Positions 29,052-39,764 of a DNA stretch of 64,000 nt are shown here, piece by piece. A program made the position numbers and the translations under genes. The notes under the pieces were generated by a model. It worked only from the letters and a program-made list of their open reading frames with translations, did not search any database and was not told the origin of the DNA. The DNA comes from Vibrio ostreicida. Lineage in GTDB: Bacteria; Pseudomonadota; Gammaproteobacteria; Enterobacterales; Vibrionaceae. Within the stretch, counting starts at the first letter, position 1, and each line of letters begins with the position of its first letter. The stretch covers positions 62,001 to 126,000 of the forward strand of contig NZ_JABEYA020000009.1 in assembly GCF_013074385.2 (NCBI RefSeq). Direction: 5' to 3'.

Positions 29052-29771
29052 TTACTGTTTGTTGATTCGTTTAAGTCCTTTATTAAAAATTTCCAACAGT
29101 TTCTTTCCATCTGGGTGCGCTTTAGAAAACATCAGGTAACTGTTATTAATTAAAAAAGGTTTAGGATGATAGGTAATGAGCGCTTGAGTTTCTAAGGGCA
29201 ATCTATTTAGAGTGAATAAGCCAATATTTTTCTCTTCGGGGACAAGTTCTACTCTCCGGTATTTGAGGAGTTGAAAGGCTTTTTCTGGGCCTTCAACTCT
29301 GTTCATGCTGATTTGATTGCCGGACAACATATTGTCGAGCTCATTTCCATAGCTATAGCCGAGACCGCCACCAAGATGTTTTCCTTGAATGTCAGCCAGT
29401 GACTGCCATTCGAACGGTTCCTCTTTGAGGTGAAAAAAAACAAATTGCTCTTGTGCAACGGGATCACTATACATAAAGTGCTCGGTTCGCTCTTGAGTGA
29501 ACATCCAAACTGCGGTTGCGGCATATTCACCAGCACTCGCCTTTTTATAGGCGCGCTTCCAGGGTAAAAAATGGAACTCGACTTGATAACCCTGAACAGA
29601 AAATACGTTTTTAATGGTTTGTCCGACCTGCCCAAAACCTTCTAATTCTTCGCCAATAAAAGGGGGCCACTCGCCCGCGACAATTTCAATGACTTTGGGC
29701 TGTTCATTGGAAAGAGCCGCCGTGGTAAGCATAGTTGTCAATATACCCACCCAAAACTTGTGTGATGGCAT
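29052..29771 (-). CDS. Periplasmic solute-binding protein, family 3-like
   Basis: The 239-residue product has an N-terminal signal peptide (hydrophobic WVGILTTMLTTAALS) and the layout of ABC-type family 3 binding proteins: EIVAGEWPPFIGEE, GYQVEFHFLPWKRAYK, and a YSDP segment. The WPPF and LPWKRAY motifs are typical of the subgroup found as stand-alone genes in vibrios and other marine gammaproteobacteria. No transporter genes are adjacent, so it may act as a receptor or with a distant permease. GGAG 5 nt before ATG 29771 decides the start over the GTG two codons upstream. It is convergent with the hydroxyacid dehydrogenase gene. Confidence 0.8.
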   Translation of the reverse strand: MPSHKFWVGILTTMLTTAALSNEQPKVIEIVAGEWPPFIGEELEGFGQVGQTIKNVFSVQGYQVEFHFLPWKRAYKKASAGEYAATAVWMFTQERTEHFMYSDPVAQEQFVFFHLKEEPFEWQSLADIQGKHLGGGLGYSYGNELDNMLSGNQISMNRVEGPEKAFQLLKYRRVELVPEEKNIGLFTLNRLPLETQALITYHPKPFLINNSYLMFSKAHPDGKKLLEIFNKGLKRINKQ

Positions 29772-30066
29772 GTTCACTCCAGCGACTGCTGTTAATATAT
29801 TTATTAATGCTAGGGTATAATTGCTCGGGAGCCAACCTATAACGAGATATCGGGCTTAGAAAAGGGGTCTTATTTTGGCGGACACGTCGTTGTATTTTCG
29901 TGTGATGCCTGAATGTGTAAAAATATTGTTATAAAGATTATTTCTAATTGTGATGAGCTTCAATTGGTTGAATTTTTTAAAAAACAACCATGGACTAACT
30001 TAATAAATTGCAAGATATTAGCCGCCTTAACCTTCTATACACACACTTTTAGGACATTGAAAAGAA
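29772..30066. other. Divergent spacer upstream of the YjgN-like gene
   Basis: About 295 nt, A/T-rich. It must hold the promoters of the binding-protein gene and of the YjgN/M48 pair, but I see no clear -35/-10 pair and no gene. Confidence 0.5.
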
Positions 30067-31242
30067 ATGGAACAGAAAACAAACATAAACCCTATTGAAT
30101 TTAAGGGGAAAGGCAGTGAATTCTTTGGAATTTGGATTGTCAACTTTTTTCTTTCTGCTATAACGCTTGGTATTTACTCTGCTTGGGCAAAAGTAAGAAC
30201 CAAACGTTATTTTTATGGTAATACTTATATCGCTGGTGACAACTTCGATTATCATGCGATGCCGATGCAAATTTTGAAGGGCCGTCTCGTTGCGGTCGCA
30301 GTGCTCTTTGTCTGGGTGGTTTCGAGTTCGTTTTCGCCAGTGTTTAGTTCCTTATTACTCTTTGTCTTTTATTGTGCGCTCCCATGGCTGCTCTGGAGTA
30401 ATGCTCGTTTTGATGCAGCGATGACAAGTTATCGCAATGTGCGGTTTTCATTTAATGCGTCTCTGAAAGACGCTTATATCGCGCTTATGGGACGTGGTTT
30501 GGGTGCTGTCATCTTGTTCTCAATCTATGCCTTTGTCGTCGTGTCCCTATTTCAAGTTTCGTTTTTGGCTGCGATTGTCATGGGGGTAGGATCGTTATTT
30601 TTTATGGCAGCACTTCACGCTTGGATCATGTCGGGTATGTTACGATATTTCGTGAACGGTTATAAATTCGGTGAGTGGCAATTCAGCGCAAAGATTGAGT
30701 TGGGCTTTTTTGTCAAAACATATCTAAAAGCAATGGGGCTCGGGATCTTAGTTTTTGCGCTTATTGGTGTGACAACGCTGTTGACGATCTTTGGCAAGAA
30801 TGATGTTAGCCAAATGACAAATGGTAATTTCTCGTCATTGATGGATATGACTAATACCGTTGCTTATGTGCTTGCCTATATTGCTATCCTTGTCGTGATG
30901 ATTGTTTTAACCGCCTATACAGCAACGTGTGTCCATAACTACGTGATCTCTCAGGTTCAGTCAAAGCTCAACGAAAAAGATCTGCCAACTTATACCTTTG
31001 CTTCAACGTTGACAGTCAGTGGCTACGCATGGCTCATTATTTCTAATTTCCTTCTTCAGGTAGTGACTCTTGGTCTTGCAAGGGCATGGGTAATGGTTCG
31101 TACGATGCGTTATATTGCTGACAATACGACGGTTATTGGTGACATGAGTGAACTGAAAGCGATTGATCAGGGCTCAAACGTTAAATCCGCGGTGACGGAT
31201 GAATTGGCACAAGCATTCGACTTAGGTATTGGTATCGGTTAA
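30067..31242 (+). CDS. YjgN family membrane protein (DUF898)
   Basis: The 391-residue product is a multi-pass inner-membrane protein of the YjgN/DUF898 family. The family pattern is visible twice: FKGKGSEFFGIWIVNFFLSAITLGIYSAWAKVRTKRYFYGNT at the N terminus, and FASTLTVSGYAWLIISNFLLQVVTLGLARAWVMVRTMRYIADNT near the C terminus. The protein may therefore be an internal duplication. Seven or eight hydrophobic segments are apparent. The function of the family is unknown. Its stop codon overlaps the start of the M48 peptidase gene (TAATG), so the two are probably translated together. Confidence 0.88.
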   Translation: MEQKTNINPIEFKGKGSEFFGIWIVNFFLSAITLGIYSAWAKVRTKRYFYGNTYIAGDNFDYHAMPMQILKGRLVAVAVLFVWVVSSSFSPVFSSLLLFVFYCALPWLLWSNARFDAAMTSYRNVRFSFNASLKDAYIALMGRGLGAVILFSIYAFVVVSLFQVSFLAAIVMGVGSLFFMAALHAWIMSGMLRYFVNGYKFGEWQFSAKIELGFFVKTYLKAMGLGILVFALIGVTTLLTIFGKNDVSQMTNGNFSSLMDMTNTVAYVLAYIAILVVMIVLTAYTATCVHNYVISQVQSKLNEKDLPTYTFASTLTVSGYAWLIISNFLLQVVTLGLARAWVMVRTMRYIADNTTVIGDMSELKAIDQGSNVKSAVTDELAQAFDLGIGIG

Positions 31243-32234
31243 TGAGAATGGATGGGATTGCTTTTCCGCCACGCAGTTCGGTCAAACATGATGCGGTGCT
31301 CGATGTCTCTCAGACTAATAGATTAAGTCTTTGCGTCGATGGACAAATCATGGACTATGATTTGCAGCAGACCAATATTAGTGCCCCTGTCGGTAACTTG
31401 CCAATACGATTTACATTCTCCAATGGTTGGGTATTTGTCGTCGACAAGGATACTCATGTTGACCAATTTTTGGAAAAAATACGTAAAGCAAGCGTGCTGG
31501 ACAAGGTCGAGTCGAACAGTCTTGCATGGTTACTTTCTGCTGTTGCGTGTGTTGCTTTGATAATAGGTACCTATTTGTATGTCATCCCTTGGATGAGTGA
31601 TAGATTGGCTGAAGCGATTCCTCACCGCGTGTCAGTCATTCTTGGCGATAAGGTCCTAGAACATCTCGACAATAGCTGGGAGCCAAGCAAAATAAGCCAT
31701 GAGCGGCAAGACCTAATTCGTCAACGGATAAAAGGGCATGTGGAAAGCTTGGGTGAATTCCCATATCCGATCACTGTTGTTTTTCGCTCATCTAAGATGG
31801 GGGCTAATGCGTTTGCGTTGCCGGGAGGCAAAATTGTGTTGCTGGACAAGTTGGTTGCACTGGCGGGCAATGAGCAGCAACTCGACAGTGTTATTTTGCA
31901 CGAGTTGGGGCACATTCATCATAATCACGTGATGAAAAACTTGGTGTATTCGAGTTTGTTGTCGGTTGGCGTTGCGGTACTCACTGGAGAAAGTTCTGGT
32001 ATTGTCGACACGCTTGCCAGTGTCGGTGTTTTCTTGTCGTCGAACAGCCACTCGAGAGACGCAGAAACACAAGCCGATCACTATGCAAAAAAGGCAATGG
32101 TACTTATTTATGGCCATAGTGAGCCAATGGTAGAAATGTTTGAAAAAATGCACATGGACGCAATCAACATGCCAGAGTGGCTGAGTACGCACCCAGATTT
32201 GGATCAGCGTATTCGAACCATACGGGAACCATAA
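31242..32234 (+). CDS. M48-family membrane metallopeptidase
   Basis: The 330-residue product has the zinc-protease motif HELGHIHHNH around residue 220 and the third ligand in ETQADHYA around residue 275, the M48 (HtpX/Ste24/Oma1-like) arrangement. An N-terminal domain of about 90 residues is followed by one membrane segment (about residues 92-115, LAWLLSAVACVALIIGTYLYV), which would place the catalytic domain outside the cytoplasm. It overlaps the YjgN gene by one base and ends at a bidirectional terminator with valS. The pairing suggests it acts with, or on, the YjgN protein; this is inference. Confidence 0.88.
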   Translation: MRMDGIAFPPRSSVKHDAVLDVSQTNRLSLCVDGQIMDYDLQQTNISAPVGNLPIRFTFSNGWVFVVDKDTHVDQFLEKIRKASVLDKVESNSLAWLLSAVACVALIIGTYLYVIPWMSDRLAEAIPHRVSVILGDKVLEHLDNSWEPSKISHERQDLIRQRIKGHVESLGEFPYPITVVFRSSKMGANAFALPGGKIVLLDKLVALAGNEQQLDSVILHELGHIHHNHVMKNLVYSSLLSVGVAVLTGESSGIVDTLASVGVFLSSNSHSRDAETQADHYAKKAMVLIYGHSEPMVEMFEKMHMDAINMPEWLSTHPDLDQRIRTIREP

Positions 32235-32241
32235 AATGAAG

Positions 32242-32268
32242 AAGGCAGCGAAATCGCTGCCTTTTATT
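32242..32268. terminator. Bidirectional terminator between the M48 gene and valS
   Basis: AAGGCAGCG / CGCTGCCTT with an AAAT loop, followed by TTATTTT on the plus strand and an A/T-rich tail on the minus strand, between convergent genes. Confidence 0.85.
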
Positions 32269-32283
32269 TTCATTGTGAAATAG

Positions 32284-35166
32284 TTAAAGTGCTGAAATAG
32301 TTGATTTCTGTTCTTCCAGTTTAATCAGGGTTTCTTGATAGCCTTCAAGCTTTTCACGCTCTTTCGCGATAACCGCTTCTGGCGCTTTAGCAACGAAACC
32401 TTCGTTACTTAGCTTGCCTTCGATACGCTTGATTTCGCCGTGCGTTTTCTTCACTTCTTTGTCTAGGCGAGCAAGCTCGGCATCTTTGTCGATAAGGCCC
32501 GCCATTGGGATCATCAGCTCAGATTTGCCAACCAGTTTAGTTGCACAAGCAGGAGTCTCTTCACCATCAGCTAGAACTTTAATATCGTCTAGCTTAGCTA
32601 GAGAAGTCAGAACGATCTTGTTTGCTTCGATACGAGCGGCATCTTTCTCATCAGCAACCTTGATCATTACTTCTAAGCCTTGGCTTGGTGCAATGTCGTA
32701 TTCCGCACGTAGGTTACGGATAGCAGTGATGAAAGTCTTAACCCATTCGATGTCGTCAACGATCTCAGCATTGAAGTTAGCTTCATTAAACTGAGGAAGC
32801 GCTTGAGTCATGATCGTTTCACCTTCAACGCCCTCTACTAGCGGCTTAACGCTCTGCCAGATAGATTCCGTGATGTAAGGAAGAACAGGGTGAGCAAGAC
32901 GCAGAGTCTTCTCAAGAACCGTGATAAGCGTGTAACGAGTCGCTTGTTGTTGAGCTTCAGACCCCTTCCAAAGAACAGGTTTAGTTAGCTCTAAGTACCA
33001 GTCACAGAATTGGTTCCAGATGAATTCGTAAAGCGTGTTGGCTGCCATGTCTAGACGGTAGTTGTCTAGGTGAGCGTTAAACTCTTTCGCTGCAACTTCA
33101 AACTGAGATTCAATCCACTTGTCTGCGAGAGAGAATTCCATGTTTGCACGGTCTTCTACAGACAGTGACATGCCGCAGTCGTGCTCTTCTGTGTTCATCA
33201 GTACGTAACGACTTGCGTTCCATAGCTTGTTACAGAAGTTACGGTAACCCTCAAGACGCTTCATGTCCCAGTTGATGTCACGGCCAGTTGAAGCCATAGC
33301 AGCAAGAGTGAAACGCAGTGCGTCAGTACCGTAGGGTTCGATACCGTTTTCGAACGTTTTACGTGTGTTCTTCTCGATTTTGGCCGCCAATTTTGGTTGC
33401 ATCATGTTGCCACAACGCTTCTCTACTAGCTCCTCAAGGCCGATGCCGTCAATCATGTCGATTGGGTCAAGTACGTTACCTTTCGACTTAGACATCTTGT
33501 CGCCGTTTTCATCACGGATAAGACCCGTCATGTAAACGGTTTTGAAAGGGACTTGAGCCTTGCCATCTTCGTCTTTCACGAAGTGCATGGTCATCATGAT
33601 CATACGAGCAACCCAGAAGAAGATAATATCAAAACCAGATACGAGTACTTCAGATGGGTGGAATGTTTTCAGTGCGTCAGTATCTTCAGGCCAGCCTTGT
33701 GTGCCGAACGTCCAAAGTGCAGAAGAGAACCAAGTATCCAGTACGTCGTCGTCTTGCTTAAGCACAACAACAGGCGCTAGGTTGTTCTTTTCACGAACTT
33801 CTTCTTCAGTGCGACCTACGTAAACTTTACCATCGTTGTCGTACCATGCTGGGATACGGTGGCCCCACCAAAGTTGACGAGAGATACACCAGTCTTGCAC
33901 GTCACGCATCCACGCGAAGTACATGTTTTCGTACTGCTTAGGTACGAATTGGATTTGACCATCTTCAACCGCTTTAACTGCTGGCTCTGCAAGAGGTGCT
34001 GTGCGCACGTACCATTGGTCAGTCAGCATTGGTTCGATAACCACGCCACCACGGTCGCCGTAAGGGACTGTTAGGTCGTGATCTTTGATCTCTTCAAGAA
34101 GACCAAGCTCATCGAATTCAGCAACGATAGCTTTACGTGCAGCAAAACGCTCCATGCCTTGGTACTTAGCAGGGATATCTGTTGAGTAAACATCGCTTTC
34201 TTCGCCGTTCGTTGTGAAGACTTCAGCAGCATCACGGATATCAGCGTTGAACGTTAGGATGTTGATCATCGGTAGGTTGTTGCGCTTACCCACTTCGTAA
34301 TCGTTAAAGTCATGAGCTGGAGTGATCTTCACACAACCCGTGCCTTTTTCCATGTCTGCGTGCTCATCGCCTACGATAGGGATAAGACGGTTTACAACAG
34401 GAAGTAGGATTTCTTTGCCGATAAGATCTTTGTAACGAGGATCTTCTGGGTTAACAGCAACACCAGTATCACCAAGCATGGTTTCAGGACGAGTCGTCGC
34501 AACAACGATGTAGTCTTTACCATCAGCCGTTTTAACGCCGTTCGCTAGCGGGTAGCGGAAGTGCCACATGAAACCTTTTTTGTCTTTGTTTTCAACTTCA
34601 AGATCCGAGATTGCGGTGTGCAGTTTAGGGTCCCAGTTGACGAGACGCTTACCACGGTAGATTAGGTCTTCTTCGTAGAGACGAACAAACACTTCTTGAG
34701 TCGCAGCCGATAGGCCGTCATCCATAGTGAATCGCTCACGATCCCAATCGACAGAGGCTCCAAGACGACGAAGTTGCTGAGTGATCGTGCCACCTGATTC
34801 GCCTTTCCATTCCCAGATCTTGTCGATGAAAGCTTCACGGCCGTAGTCGTGTTTTGTTTTGCCTTCTTCTGCAGCAATCTTACGCTCAACAACCATTTGA
34901 GTGGCGATACCCGCATGGTCTGTACCGACTTGCCACAGCGTGTTTTTACCTTTCATACGCTCAGCACGGATAAGCGTATCCATGATGGTGTCTTGGAAGG
35001 CGTGACCCATGTGCAGGCTACCAGTGACATTTGGTGGCGGAATCATGATGCTGTACGCTTCTTTTGATGTGTCACCGTGTGGCTTAAAGTAGCCTTTCTC
35101 TTCCCAAGCTTGGTACAAAGCTTGTTCGATTGATGTTGGGTTGTATGTCTTTTCCATAGTGCTCAT
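32284..35166 (-). CDS. valS: Valyl-tRNA synthetase
   Basis: ValRS charges tRNA-Val and edits mischarged threonine. The 960-residue product has the class I signatures: HMGH in [15 protein letters not shown] (about residues 45-55) and KMSKS in [14 protein letters not shown] (about residue 555). It also has the C-terminal coiled-coil arm ([20 protein letters not shown]) specific to ValRS. Starts at 35166 ([11 protein letters not shown]) or 35157 (MEKTYNPT, the E. coli form) are both possible. It lies downstream of holC on the same strand, as usual. Confidence 0.98.
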   Translation of the reverse strand: MSTMEKTYNPTSIEQALYQAWEEKGYFKPHGDTSKEAYSIMIPPPNVTGSLHMGHAFQDTIMDTLIRAERMKGKNTLWQVGTDHAGIATQMVVERKIAAEEGKTKHDYGREAFIDKIWEWKGESGGTITQQLRRLGASVDWDRERFTMDDGLSAATQEVFVRLYEEDLIYRGKRLVNWDPKLHTAISDLEVENKDKKGFMWHFRYPLANGVKTADGKDYIVVATTRPETMLGDTGVAVNPEDPRYKDLIGKEILLPVVNRLIPIVGDEHADMEKGTGCVKITPAHDFNDYEVGKRNNLPMINILTFNADIRDAAEVFTTNGEESDVYSTDIPAKYQGMERFAARKAIVAEFDELGLLEEIKDHDLTVPYGDRGGVVIEPMLTDQWYVRTAPLAEPAVKAVEDGQIQFVPKQYENMYFAWMRDVQDWCISRQLWWGHRIPAWYDNDGKVYVGRTEEEVREKNNLAPVVVLKQDDDVLDTWFSSALWTFGTQGWPEDTDALKTFHPSEVLVSGFDIIFFWVARMIMMTMHFVKDEDGKAQVPFKTVYMTGLIRDENGDKMSKSKGNVLDPIDMIDGIGLEELVEKRCGNMMQPKLAAKIEKNTRKTFENGIEPYGTDALRFTLAAMASTGRDINWDMKRLEGYRNFCNKLWNASRYVLMNTEEHDCGMSLSVEDRANMEFSLADKWIESQFEVAAKEFNAHLDNYRLDMAANTLYEFIWNQFCDWYLELTKPVLWKGSEAQQQATRYTLITVLEKTLRLAHPVLPYITESIWQSVKPLVEGVEGETIMTQALPQFNEANFNAEIVDDIEWVKTFITAIRNLRAEYDIAPSQGLEVMIKVADEKDAARIEANKIVLTSLAKLDDIKVLADGEETPACATKLVGKSELMIPMAGLIDKDAELARLDKEVKKTHGEIKRIEGKLSNEGFVAKAPEAVIAKEREKLEGYQETLIKLEEQKSTISAL

Positions 35167-35326
35167 TTTTTCCCATTATCATTGCGGCGGTAGCGTCGTT
35201 GTTTGCAATTGCCGATTTCATCACACTTTGGTTTTTGTTCAGAAATGTTGCTCTTACTAACTTGCTACAACTCCAATTATTTGGGGGAATTGTGTTCAGG
35301 TTAATGTCTGTCAATCGTTATAAGTG

Positions 35327-35346
35327 AACTCTCTCGAAAGAGAGTT
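35327..35346 (-). terminator. Hairpin downstream of holC
   Basis: AACTCTCT / AGAGAGTT with a CGAA loop lies 19 nt after the holC stop. No U tract follows on the minus strand, so termination strength is doubtful. Confidence 0.4.
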
Positions 35347-35365
35347 TAACTATAAGGATTGACGG

Positions 35366-35815
35366 TTATTGATGGTTGATTTCTAACGTTTGTAATTGGT
35401 AACCAGCTTGACGATAGATTTTATACCTTTCTCTTGCGAGTTGCTTCGCTTTTTCTTCGCAAGATACGAAGTCTACCACCTCAGTAAACTTGTTCGCAAA
35501 GGTTGTCTCATTTTTCGCCAAGTTTATAACCAATTGTCGATTCCAAGAAGGTTTCACACCTTGGTGTCCAATTTCGATATTGGTGCCATACCGCGGGCCC
35601 TCTCCAACAAGGTTATGGGCAACAAATTGTTGAGATGCGACTTGCCAAAAAACTTCGGCAATTCGCTCAGCATGTGATTGATCGTGGCAGTTAATGTAAA
35701 CCTTTGCACCTTGCTGAGAAAAATGTTGTGCGAGAAAGAGTATGTATTGGTCAAACCCCTCTATGTTGTCTTGAGGAGAATCTGGGTTGACGATGTAAAA
35801 CGTTGCCTTTGGCAT
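35366..35815 (-). CDS. holC: DNA polymerase III subunit chi
   Basis: Chi links the clamp-loader (through psi) to single-stranded DNA-binding protein at the replication fork. The 149-residue product begins MPKATFYIVNPDSPQ and contains LFLAQHFSQQGAKVYINCHDQSHAERIAEVFW and GTNIEIGHQG, the pattern of HolC. The ATG at 35815 fits the E. coli length of 147; a TTG four codons upstream is the alternative. It lies between pepA and valS, the conserved gammaproteobacterial order, after a terminator. Confidence 0.94.
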   Translation of the reverse strand: MPKATFYIVNPDSPQDNIEGFDQYILFLAQHFSQQGAKVYINCHDQSHAERIAEVFWQVASQQFVAHNLVGEGPRYGTNIEIGHQGVKPSWNRQLVINLAKNETTFANKFTEVVDFVSCEEKAKQLARERYKIYRQAGYQLQTLEINHQ

Positions 35816-35842
35816 AAATTTACTCAATAAATCAAGAGAGAC

Positions 35843-35869
35843 AAAAAAGGGCCTTTCGGCCCTTTTTTA
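35843..35869 (-). terminator. Rho-independent terminator of pepA
   Basis: GGGCC / GGCCC with a TTTC loop is flanked by A6 and T6, giving a longer stem and a U tract on the minus strand. Confidence 0.88.
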
Positions 35870-35880
35870 GATTTCGAGGA

Positions 35881-37389
35881 TTATTCCTCTGCCTCTAGGC
35901 CACTTCGATTAAGCAAGAACTGGACAAGCATCGAGACCGGACGCCCTGTTGAGCCTTTCGCTGCGCCAGATTTCCATGCAGTCCCTGCAATATCAAGGTG
36001 TGCCCAGTGGTACTTTTTAGCAAACTTGGACAAAAAGCAGCCAGCAGTAATAGTGCCACCTGGTCGACCACCTATGTTTGCCATATCAGCAAACGGGCTC
36101 TTCAATTGTTCATGATACTCGTCTGCCATCGGTAAACGCCATGCACGATCACTGGCTTGTTCTGACGCGTTTACCAGTTCATGGGACAAGGGGTTATGGT
36201 TTGAGAGTATGCCACTGATATGGTGGCCTAAGGCAATGACACAAGCACCAGTTAAGGTTGCAACATCAATGACGCATTCAGGGTCAAAGCGCTCCACATA
36301 AGTTAAGGCGTCACACAACACCAAGCGGCCTTCGGCATCCGTGTTCAATACTTCCACCGTTTGACCAGACATAGTCGTGAGAATGTCACCAGGGCGGTAA
36401 GCATTGCTACCAGGCATATTTTCACAACCAGCCAGAATACCAATGACATTAATCGGCAGGTTGAGCTTTGCCAGAGACTTCATGGTTCCAAAAACGGAAG
36501 CAGCGCCACACATGTCATACTTCATTTCGTCCATGGCTTCTCCCGGTTTGAGGGAGATACCGCCGGAATCAAACGTCAGTCCTTTACCTACGAGTACAAT
36601 TGGTTTTGCATCGGGATCTGGGCTACCTTTATATTCCATAATGGACATCAGTGATTCATTTTTAGAACCTCTGCCTACGGCAAGATAAGACGTCATCCCT
36701 AGCTTTTCCATCTCCTGCTCACCGATTATCTTAGTGGTAATGGTCTCGTAGTCATCGGCAAGACGACGAGCTTGTGAGGCAAGATAGGCAGGATTAGCGA
36801 TATTGGGTGGCATGTTACCAAGGTTTTTCGAGGCCTTGACGCCGGAAGAAATCGCCAAACCATGAGAAATGGCTTTTTCACCCAAGCTCAACTCGCGTCG
36901 AGTTGGGACGTTAAACACCAATTTACGCAGTGGACGGCGTGTTTCTGGCTTTACACTCTTGAACTGATCGAAGATATAAAGCCCGTCTTTGGTTGCTTCG
37001 ACGGCTTGACGTACCTTCCAGTAGGTATCACGCCCCTTCACGTGCAGTTCTGTTAGGAAGCAAACGGCTTCCATAGAGCCTGTTTCGTTGAGAGTGTTAA
37101 TGGTTTTTTGAATGATTTCCTTGTACTGACGCTCACCCAACTCTCTTTCCTTGCCACAACCGACAAGTAAAACGCGTTCTGATAGCACACCGGGCACTTG
37201 ATGCAGCAGGAGCATCTGGCCTGGTTTACCTTCCAGATCACCCCGGCGAAGTAGTGAACTGATATAGCCGTCGCTGATCTTATCGAGCTGTTCAGCAACC
37301 GGAGAAAGGCGACGTGGCTCAAAGACACCGACAACAATACATGCACTGCGTTGCTTTTCTGGGCTACCACTCTTTACACTGAACTCCAT
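35881..37389 (-). CDS. pepA: Leucyl aminopeptidase PepA
   Basis: PepA (M17) is a hexameric two-metal aminopeptidase; in E. coli it also binds DNA in Xer recombination and in pyrimidine control of carAB. The 502-residue product has the M17 signature [14 protein letters not shown] (about residues 350-363), [19 protein letters not shown] and the [16 protein letters not shown] segment. The length equals that of E. coli PepA (503). It is divergent from lptF, the conserved arrangement. Confidence 0.97.
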   Translation of the reverse strand: MEFSVKSGSPEKQRSACIVVGVFEPRRLSPVAEQLDKISDGYISSLLRRGDLEGKPGQMLLLHQVPGVLSERVLLVGCGKERELGERQYKEIIQKTINTLNETGSMEAVCFLTELHVKGRDTYWKVRQAVEATKDGLYIFDQFKSVKPETRRPLRKLVFNVPTRRELSLGEKAISHGLAISSGVKASKNLGNMPPNIANPAYLASQARRLADDYETITTKIIGEQEMEKLGMTSYLAVGRGSKNESLMSIMEYKGSPDPDAKPIVLVGKGLTFDSGGISLKPGEAMDEMKYDMCGAASVFGTMKSLAKLNLPINVIGILAGCENMPGSNAYRPGDILTTMSGQTVEVLNTDAEGRLVLCDALTYVERFDPECVIDVATLTGACVIALGHHISGILSNHNPLSHELVNASEQASDRAWRLPMADEYHEQLKSPFADMANIGGRPGGTITAGCFLSKFAKKYHWAHLDIAGTAWKSGAAKGSTGRPVSMLVQFLLNRSGLEAEE

Positions 37390-37581
37390 GCGTACTCCTA
37401 CATCCTGAAGACAAATCGAACTAAATGTTAGATAATGGCGTCTTACTTGTTGATTCCTTGATGGGAACTACTTTTAAATAAGCACGTTAACAGTTAGCTG
37501 GAAATTTAAAAAAATAAAAGGTTCAACGGGAAATTATAGTGATTCAATTAAAAAAACAAGTTTTGTATAGGTAATTTCAGC

Positions 37582-38685
37582 GTGATTATTGTTAGATATT
37601 TGATCCGCGAGACACTCAAGAGCCAGTTAGCGATATTTTTTATCCTATTTCTAGTGTTTTTGAGCCAAAAATTGATCAAAGTGTTAGCGGATGCATCAGA
37701 TGGTGATATCCCAGCGAGTTTGGTGATGCATTATGTTGGGTTAAGCATGCCGTCAATGGGACTTTTGATGCTGCCATTGAGCCTGTTCCTCGGTATTTTG
37801 CTCACCTTTGGTCGTTTGTACGCGGAAAGTGAAATAACCGTGATGAATGCAACTGGAATTGGAAATAAGTTTCTCATTCGTGCCGCCTTGTATCTGGCGG
37901 TTATCACAGGTGTCATCGCGGCAGCCAATGCTTTTGTATTTGCTCCTATGAGTCAGGAAAAGCTGATTCAATTACAAGAAGAGGTAGAATCAGAAAACAG
38001 CGTGGATCTGTTGCAAAAGGGGCAATTTCAGGGAACCCCAGATGGGTCATCTGTGGTGTTCATTGATGATATTGAAGGGAAACAACTGAAGCATGTTTTC
38101 GTCGCACAAATGCGCCCACGTGATTCCATTTTGCCGAGCGTCTCTTTTTCGCAATCCGGTGAAGTGAAACAACTCAGTGATGGTCGTCAGGTTATTCGAA
38201 TGTATGACGGTACCCGTTATGAAGGGGTTCCGACGCAGGTGAATTACATGATCACCGATTTCGATCAATATGAAGGTTTGATTGGTCAGAGGGATGTTAA
38301 ACGAAAAGGCCGTGATTGGGAGGCAATCCCTACTCTAGACCTGCTGTCAAATCCGGATTCGAGTGCTCAGGCTGAACTGCAATGGCGAATTTCTTTAGTG
38401 GTCTGTATTCCGTTGTTGACGATGCTGGTTGTGCCACTTTCGGCCGTGAATCCACGCCAAGGACGTTTTGCTAAAATGGGCCCCGCTATCTTGATTTACC
38501 TTGCCTACTTCTTGTCAATCAGTGCCACTAAATCGGCTTTAGAGGACGGTTCGATTGCTTCCTTTATTGGCATGTGGCCAATCAATGCGGCTTTGTTGCT
38601 GACTGCGATAGGGATAAATTCGATGGACAGCATTCCGGTACGACGTTTTAAAGACAAACTAAGACAAAGAAAAAAGGCAGTATAA
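37582..38685 (+). CDS. lptF: LPS export permease LptF
   Basis: LptF pairs with LptG and the ATPase LptB2 to extract LPS from the inner membrane and pass it to LptC/LptA. The 367-residue product has three membrane helices at the start (residues 12-120), a periplasmic beta-jellyroll of about 150 residues, and three helices at the end. It begins MIIVRYLIRETLKSQLAIFFILF, typical of LptF. The start is GTG. It lies 3 nt before lptG and is divergent from pepA. Confidence 0.95.
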   Translation: MIIVRYLIRETLKSQLAIFFILFLVFLSQKLIKVLADASDGDIPASLVMHYVGLSMPSMGLLMLPLSLFLGILLTFGRLYAESEITVMNATGIGNKFLIRAALYLAVITGVIAAANAFVFAPMSQEKLIQLQEEVESENSVDLLQKGQFQGTPDGSSVVFIDDIEGKQLKHVFVAQMRPRDSILPSVSFSQSGEVKQLSDGRQVIRMYDGTRYEGVPTQVNYMITDFDQYEGLIGQRDVKRKGRDWEAIPTLDLLSNPDSSAQAELQWRISLVVCIPLLTMLVVPLSAVNPRQGRFAKMGPAILIYLAYFLSISATKSALEDGSIASFIGMWPINAALLLTAIGINSMDSIPVRRFKDKLRQRKKAV

Positions 38686-38688
38686 GTC

Positions 38689-39759
38689 GTGTTTAAAATT
38701 CTTGATCTTTATATTGGCAGAACCATTATTGCAACGACATCACTTGTGCTGGCGACGTTTGTAGGCTTATCCGCCATCATTAAATATGTGGAGCAATTAC
38801 GCAAAGTAGGGCAGGGTAGCTATGATTTACTGCAAGCGTTATTGTACGTTGCATTGAGCATTCCGCGGGATATCGAAATGTTTTTCCCAATGGCTGCTTT
38901 ATTGGGCGCATTGATTGGATTGGGGATGCTCGCATCCAGTTCAGAGTTAGTGGTGATGCAGGCGGCTGGTTATTCTAAGTTAGATATCGGTTTGTCGGTG
39001 CTTAAAACGGCCGTCCCCTTGATGATTATCGTCACCTTGCTTGGTCAATGGGGAGCACCTCAGGCCCAGAAGATGGCGCGAGATCTGCGTGCGTTTAGTA
39101 CTTCAGGTGGTGCGCTTTTATCGGTGCGAACTGGCGTTTGGGCTCGTGATGCTAATGACTTTATCTTCATAGGAAAAGTGGAAGATGACAAGCTTTACGG
39201 CTTAAACATGTGGCGCTTTAATGACGATAAGAAGTTGAAAAGTGTGCTGTACTCCTCTGAGGTTGACTATTTGTCAGACAATACTTGGCGAATGAAAAAT
39301 GTTCAATTGACGGATATGGCCGATGACATAGAAATCTCCAAAACCAGCTTACCTGAATATGAATGGACCACCTCTTTGGCTCCGGATAAGTTGGCGGTTG
39401 TCACCGTCAAACCAGAAGAGCTGTCACTGGGAGGGTTATATAATTATGTCTCCTACCTCAAAGCTTCTGAGCAGGACGCATCGCGCTATGAGTTGGCTTT
39501 ATGGCGTAAAGTGACCCAGCCATTCTCGATTGCTGTGATGATGCTGATGGCCTTGTCGTTTATTTTTGGTCCTTTACGCAGTGTGACCATGGGAGCGCGG
39601 ATCTTGTCCGGCGTTGTAGCAGGGTTTAGTTTCTATATTTCCAGTGAGTTTTTTGGCCCACTGAGTTTGGTCTACAGTATTCCGCCGGTTTTTGGTGCCA
39701 TCATGCCAAGTTTGGTCTTTCTTTCAGTCGCTTTGGTTTTACTAAGAAGAAAGCTATGA
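38689..39759 (+). CDS. lptG: LPS export permease LptG
   Basis: LptG is the second membrane subunit of the LPS extractor. The 356-residue product starts FKILDLYIGRTIIATTSLVL and has the same three-helix, jellyroll, three-helix layout as LptF, with ASSSELVVMQAAGYS (the coupling-helix region) around residues 83-97. The start is a GTG 3 nt after lptF, indicating coupled translation. It is followed by a strong terminator and the convergent mutS. Confidence 0.95.
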   Translation: MFKILDLYIGRTIIATTSLVLATFVGLSAIIKYVEQLRKVGQGSYDLLQALLYVALSIPRDIEMFFPMAALLGALIGLGMLASSSELVVMQAAGYSKLDIGLSVLKTAVPLMIIVTLLGQWGAPQAQKMARDLRAFSTSGGALLSVRTGVWARDANDFIFIGKVEDDKLYGLNMWRFNDDKKLKSVLYSSEVDYLSDNTWRMKNVQLTDMADDIEISKTSLPEYEWTTSLAPDKLAVVTVKPEELSLGGLYNYVSYLKASEQDASRYELALWRKVTQPFSIAVMMLMALSFIFGPLRSVTMGARILSGVVAGFSFYISSEFFGPLSLVYSIPPVFGAIMPSLVFLSVALVLLRRKL

Positions 39760-39764
39760 GGTCC

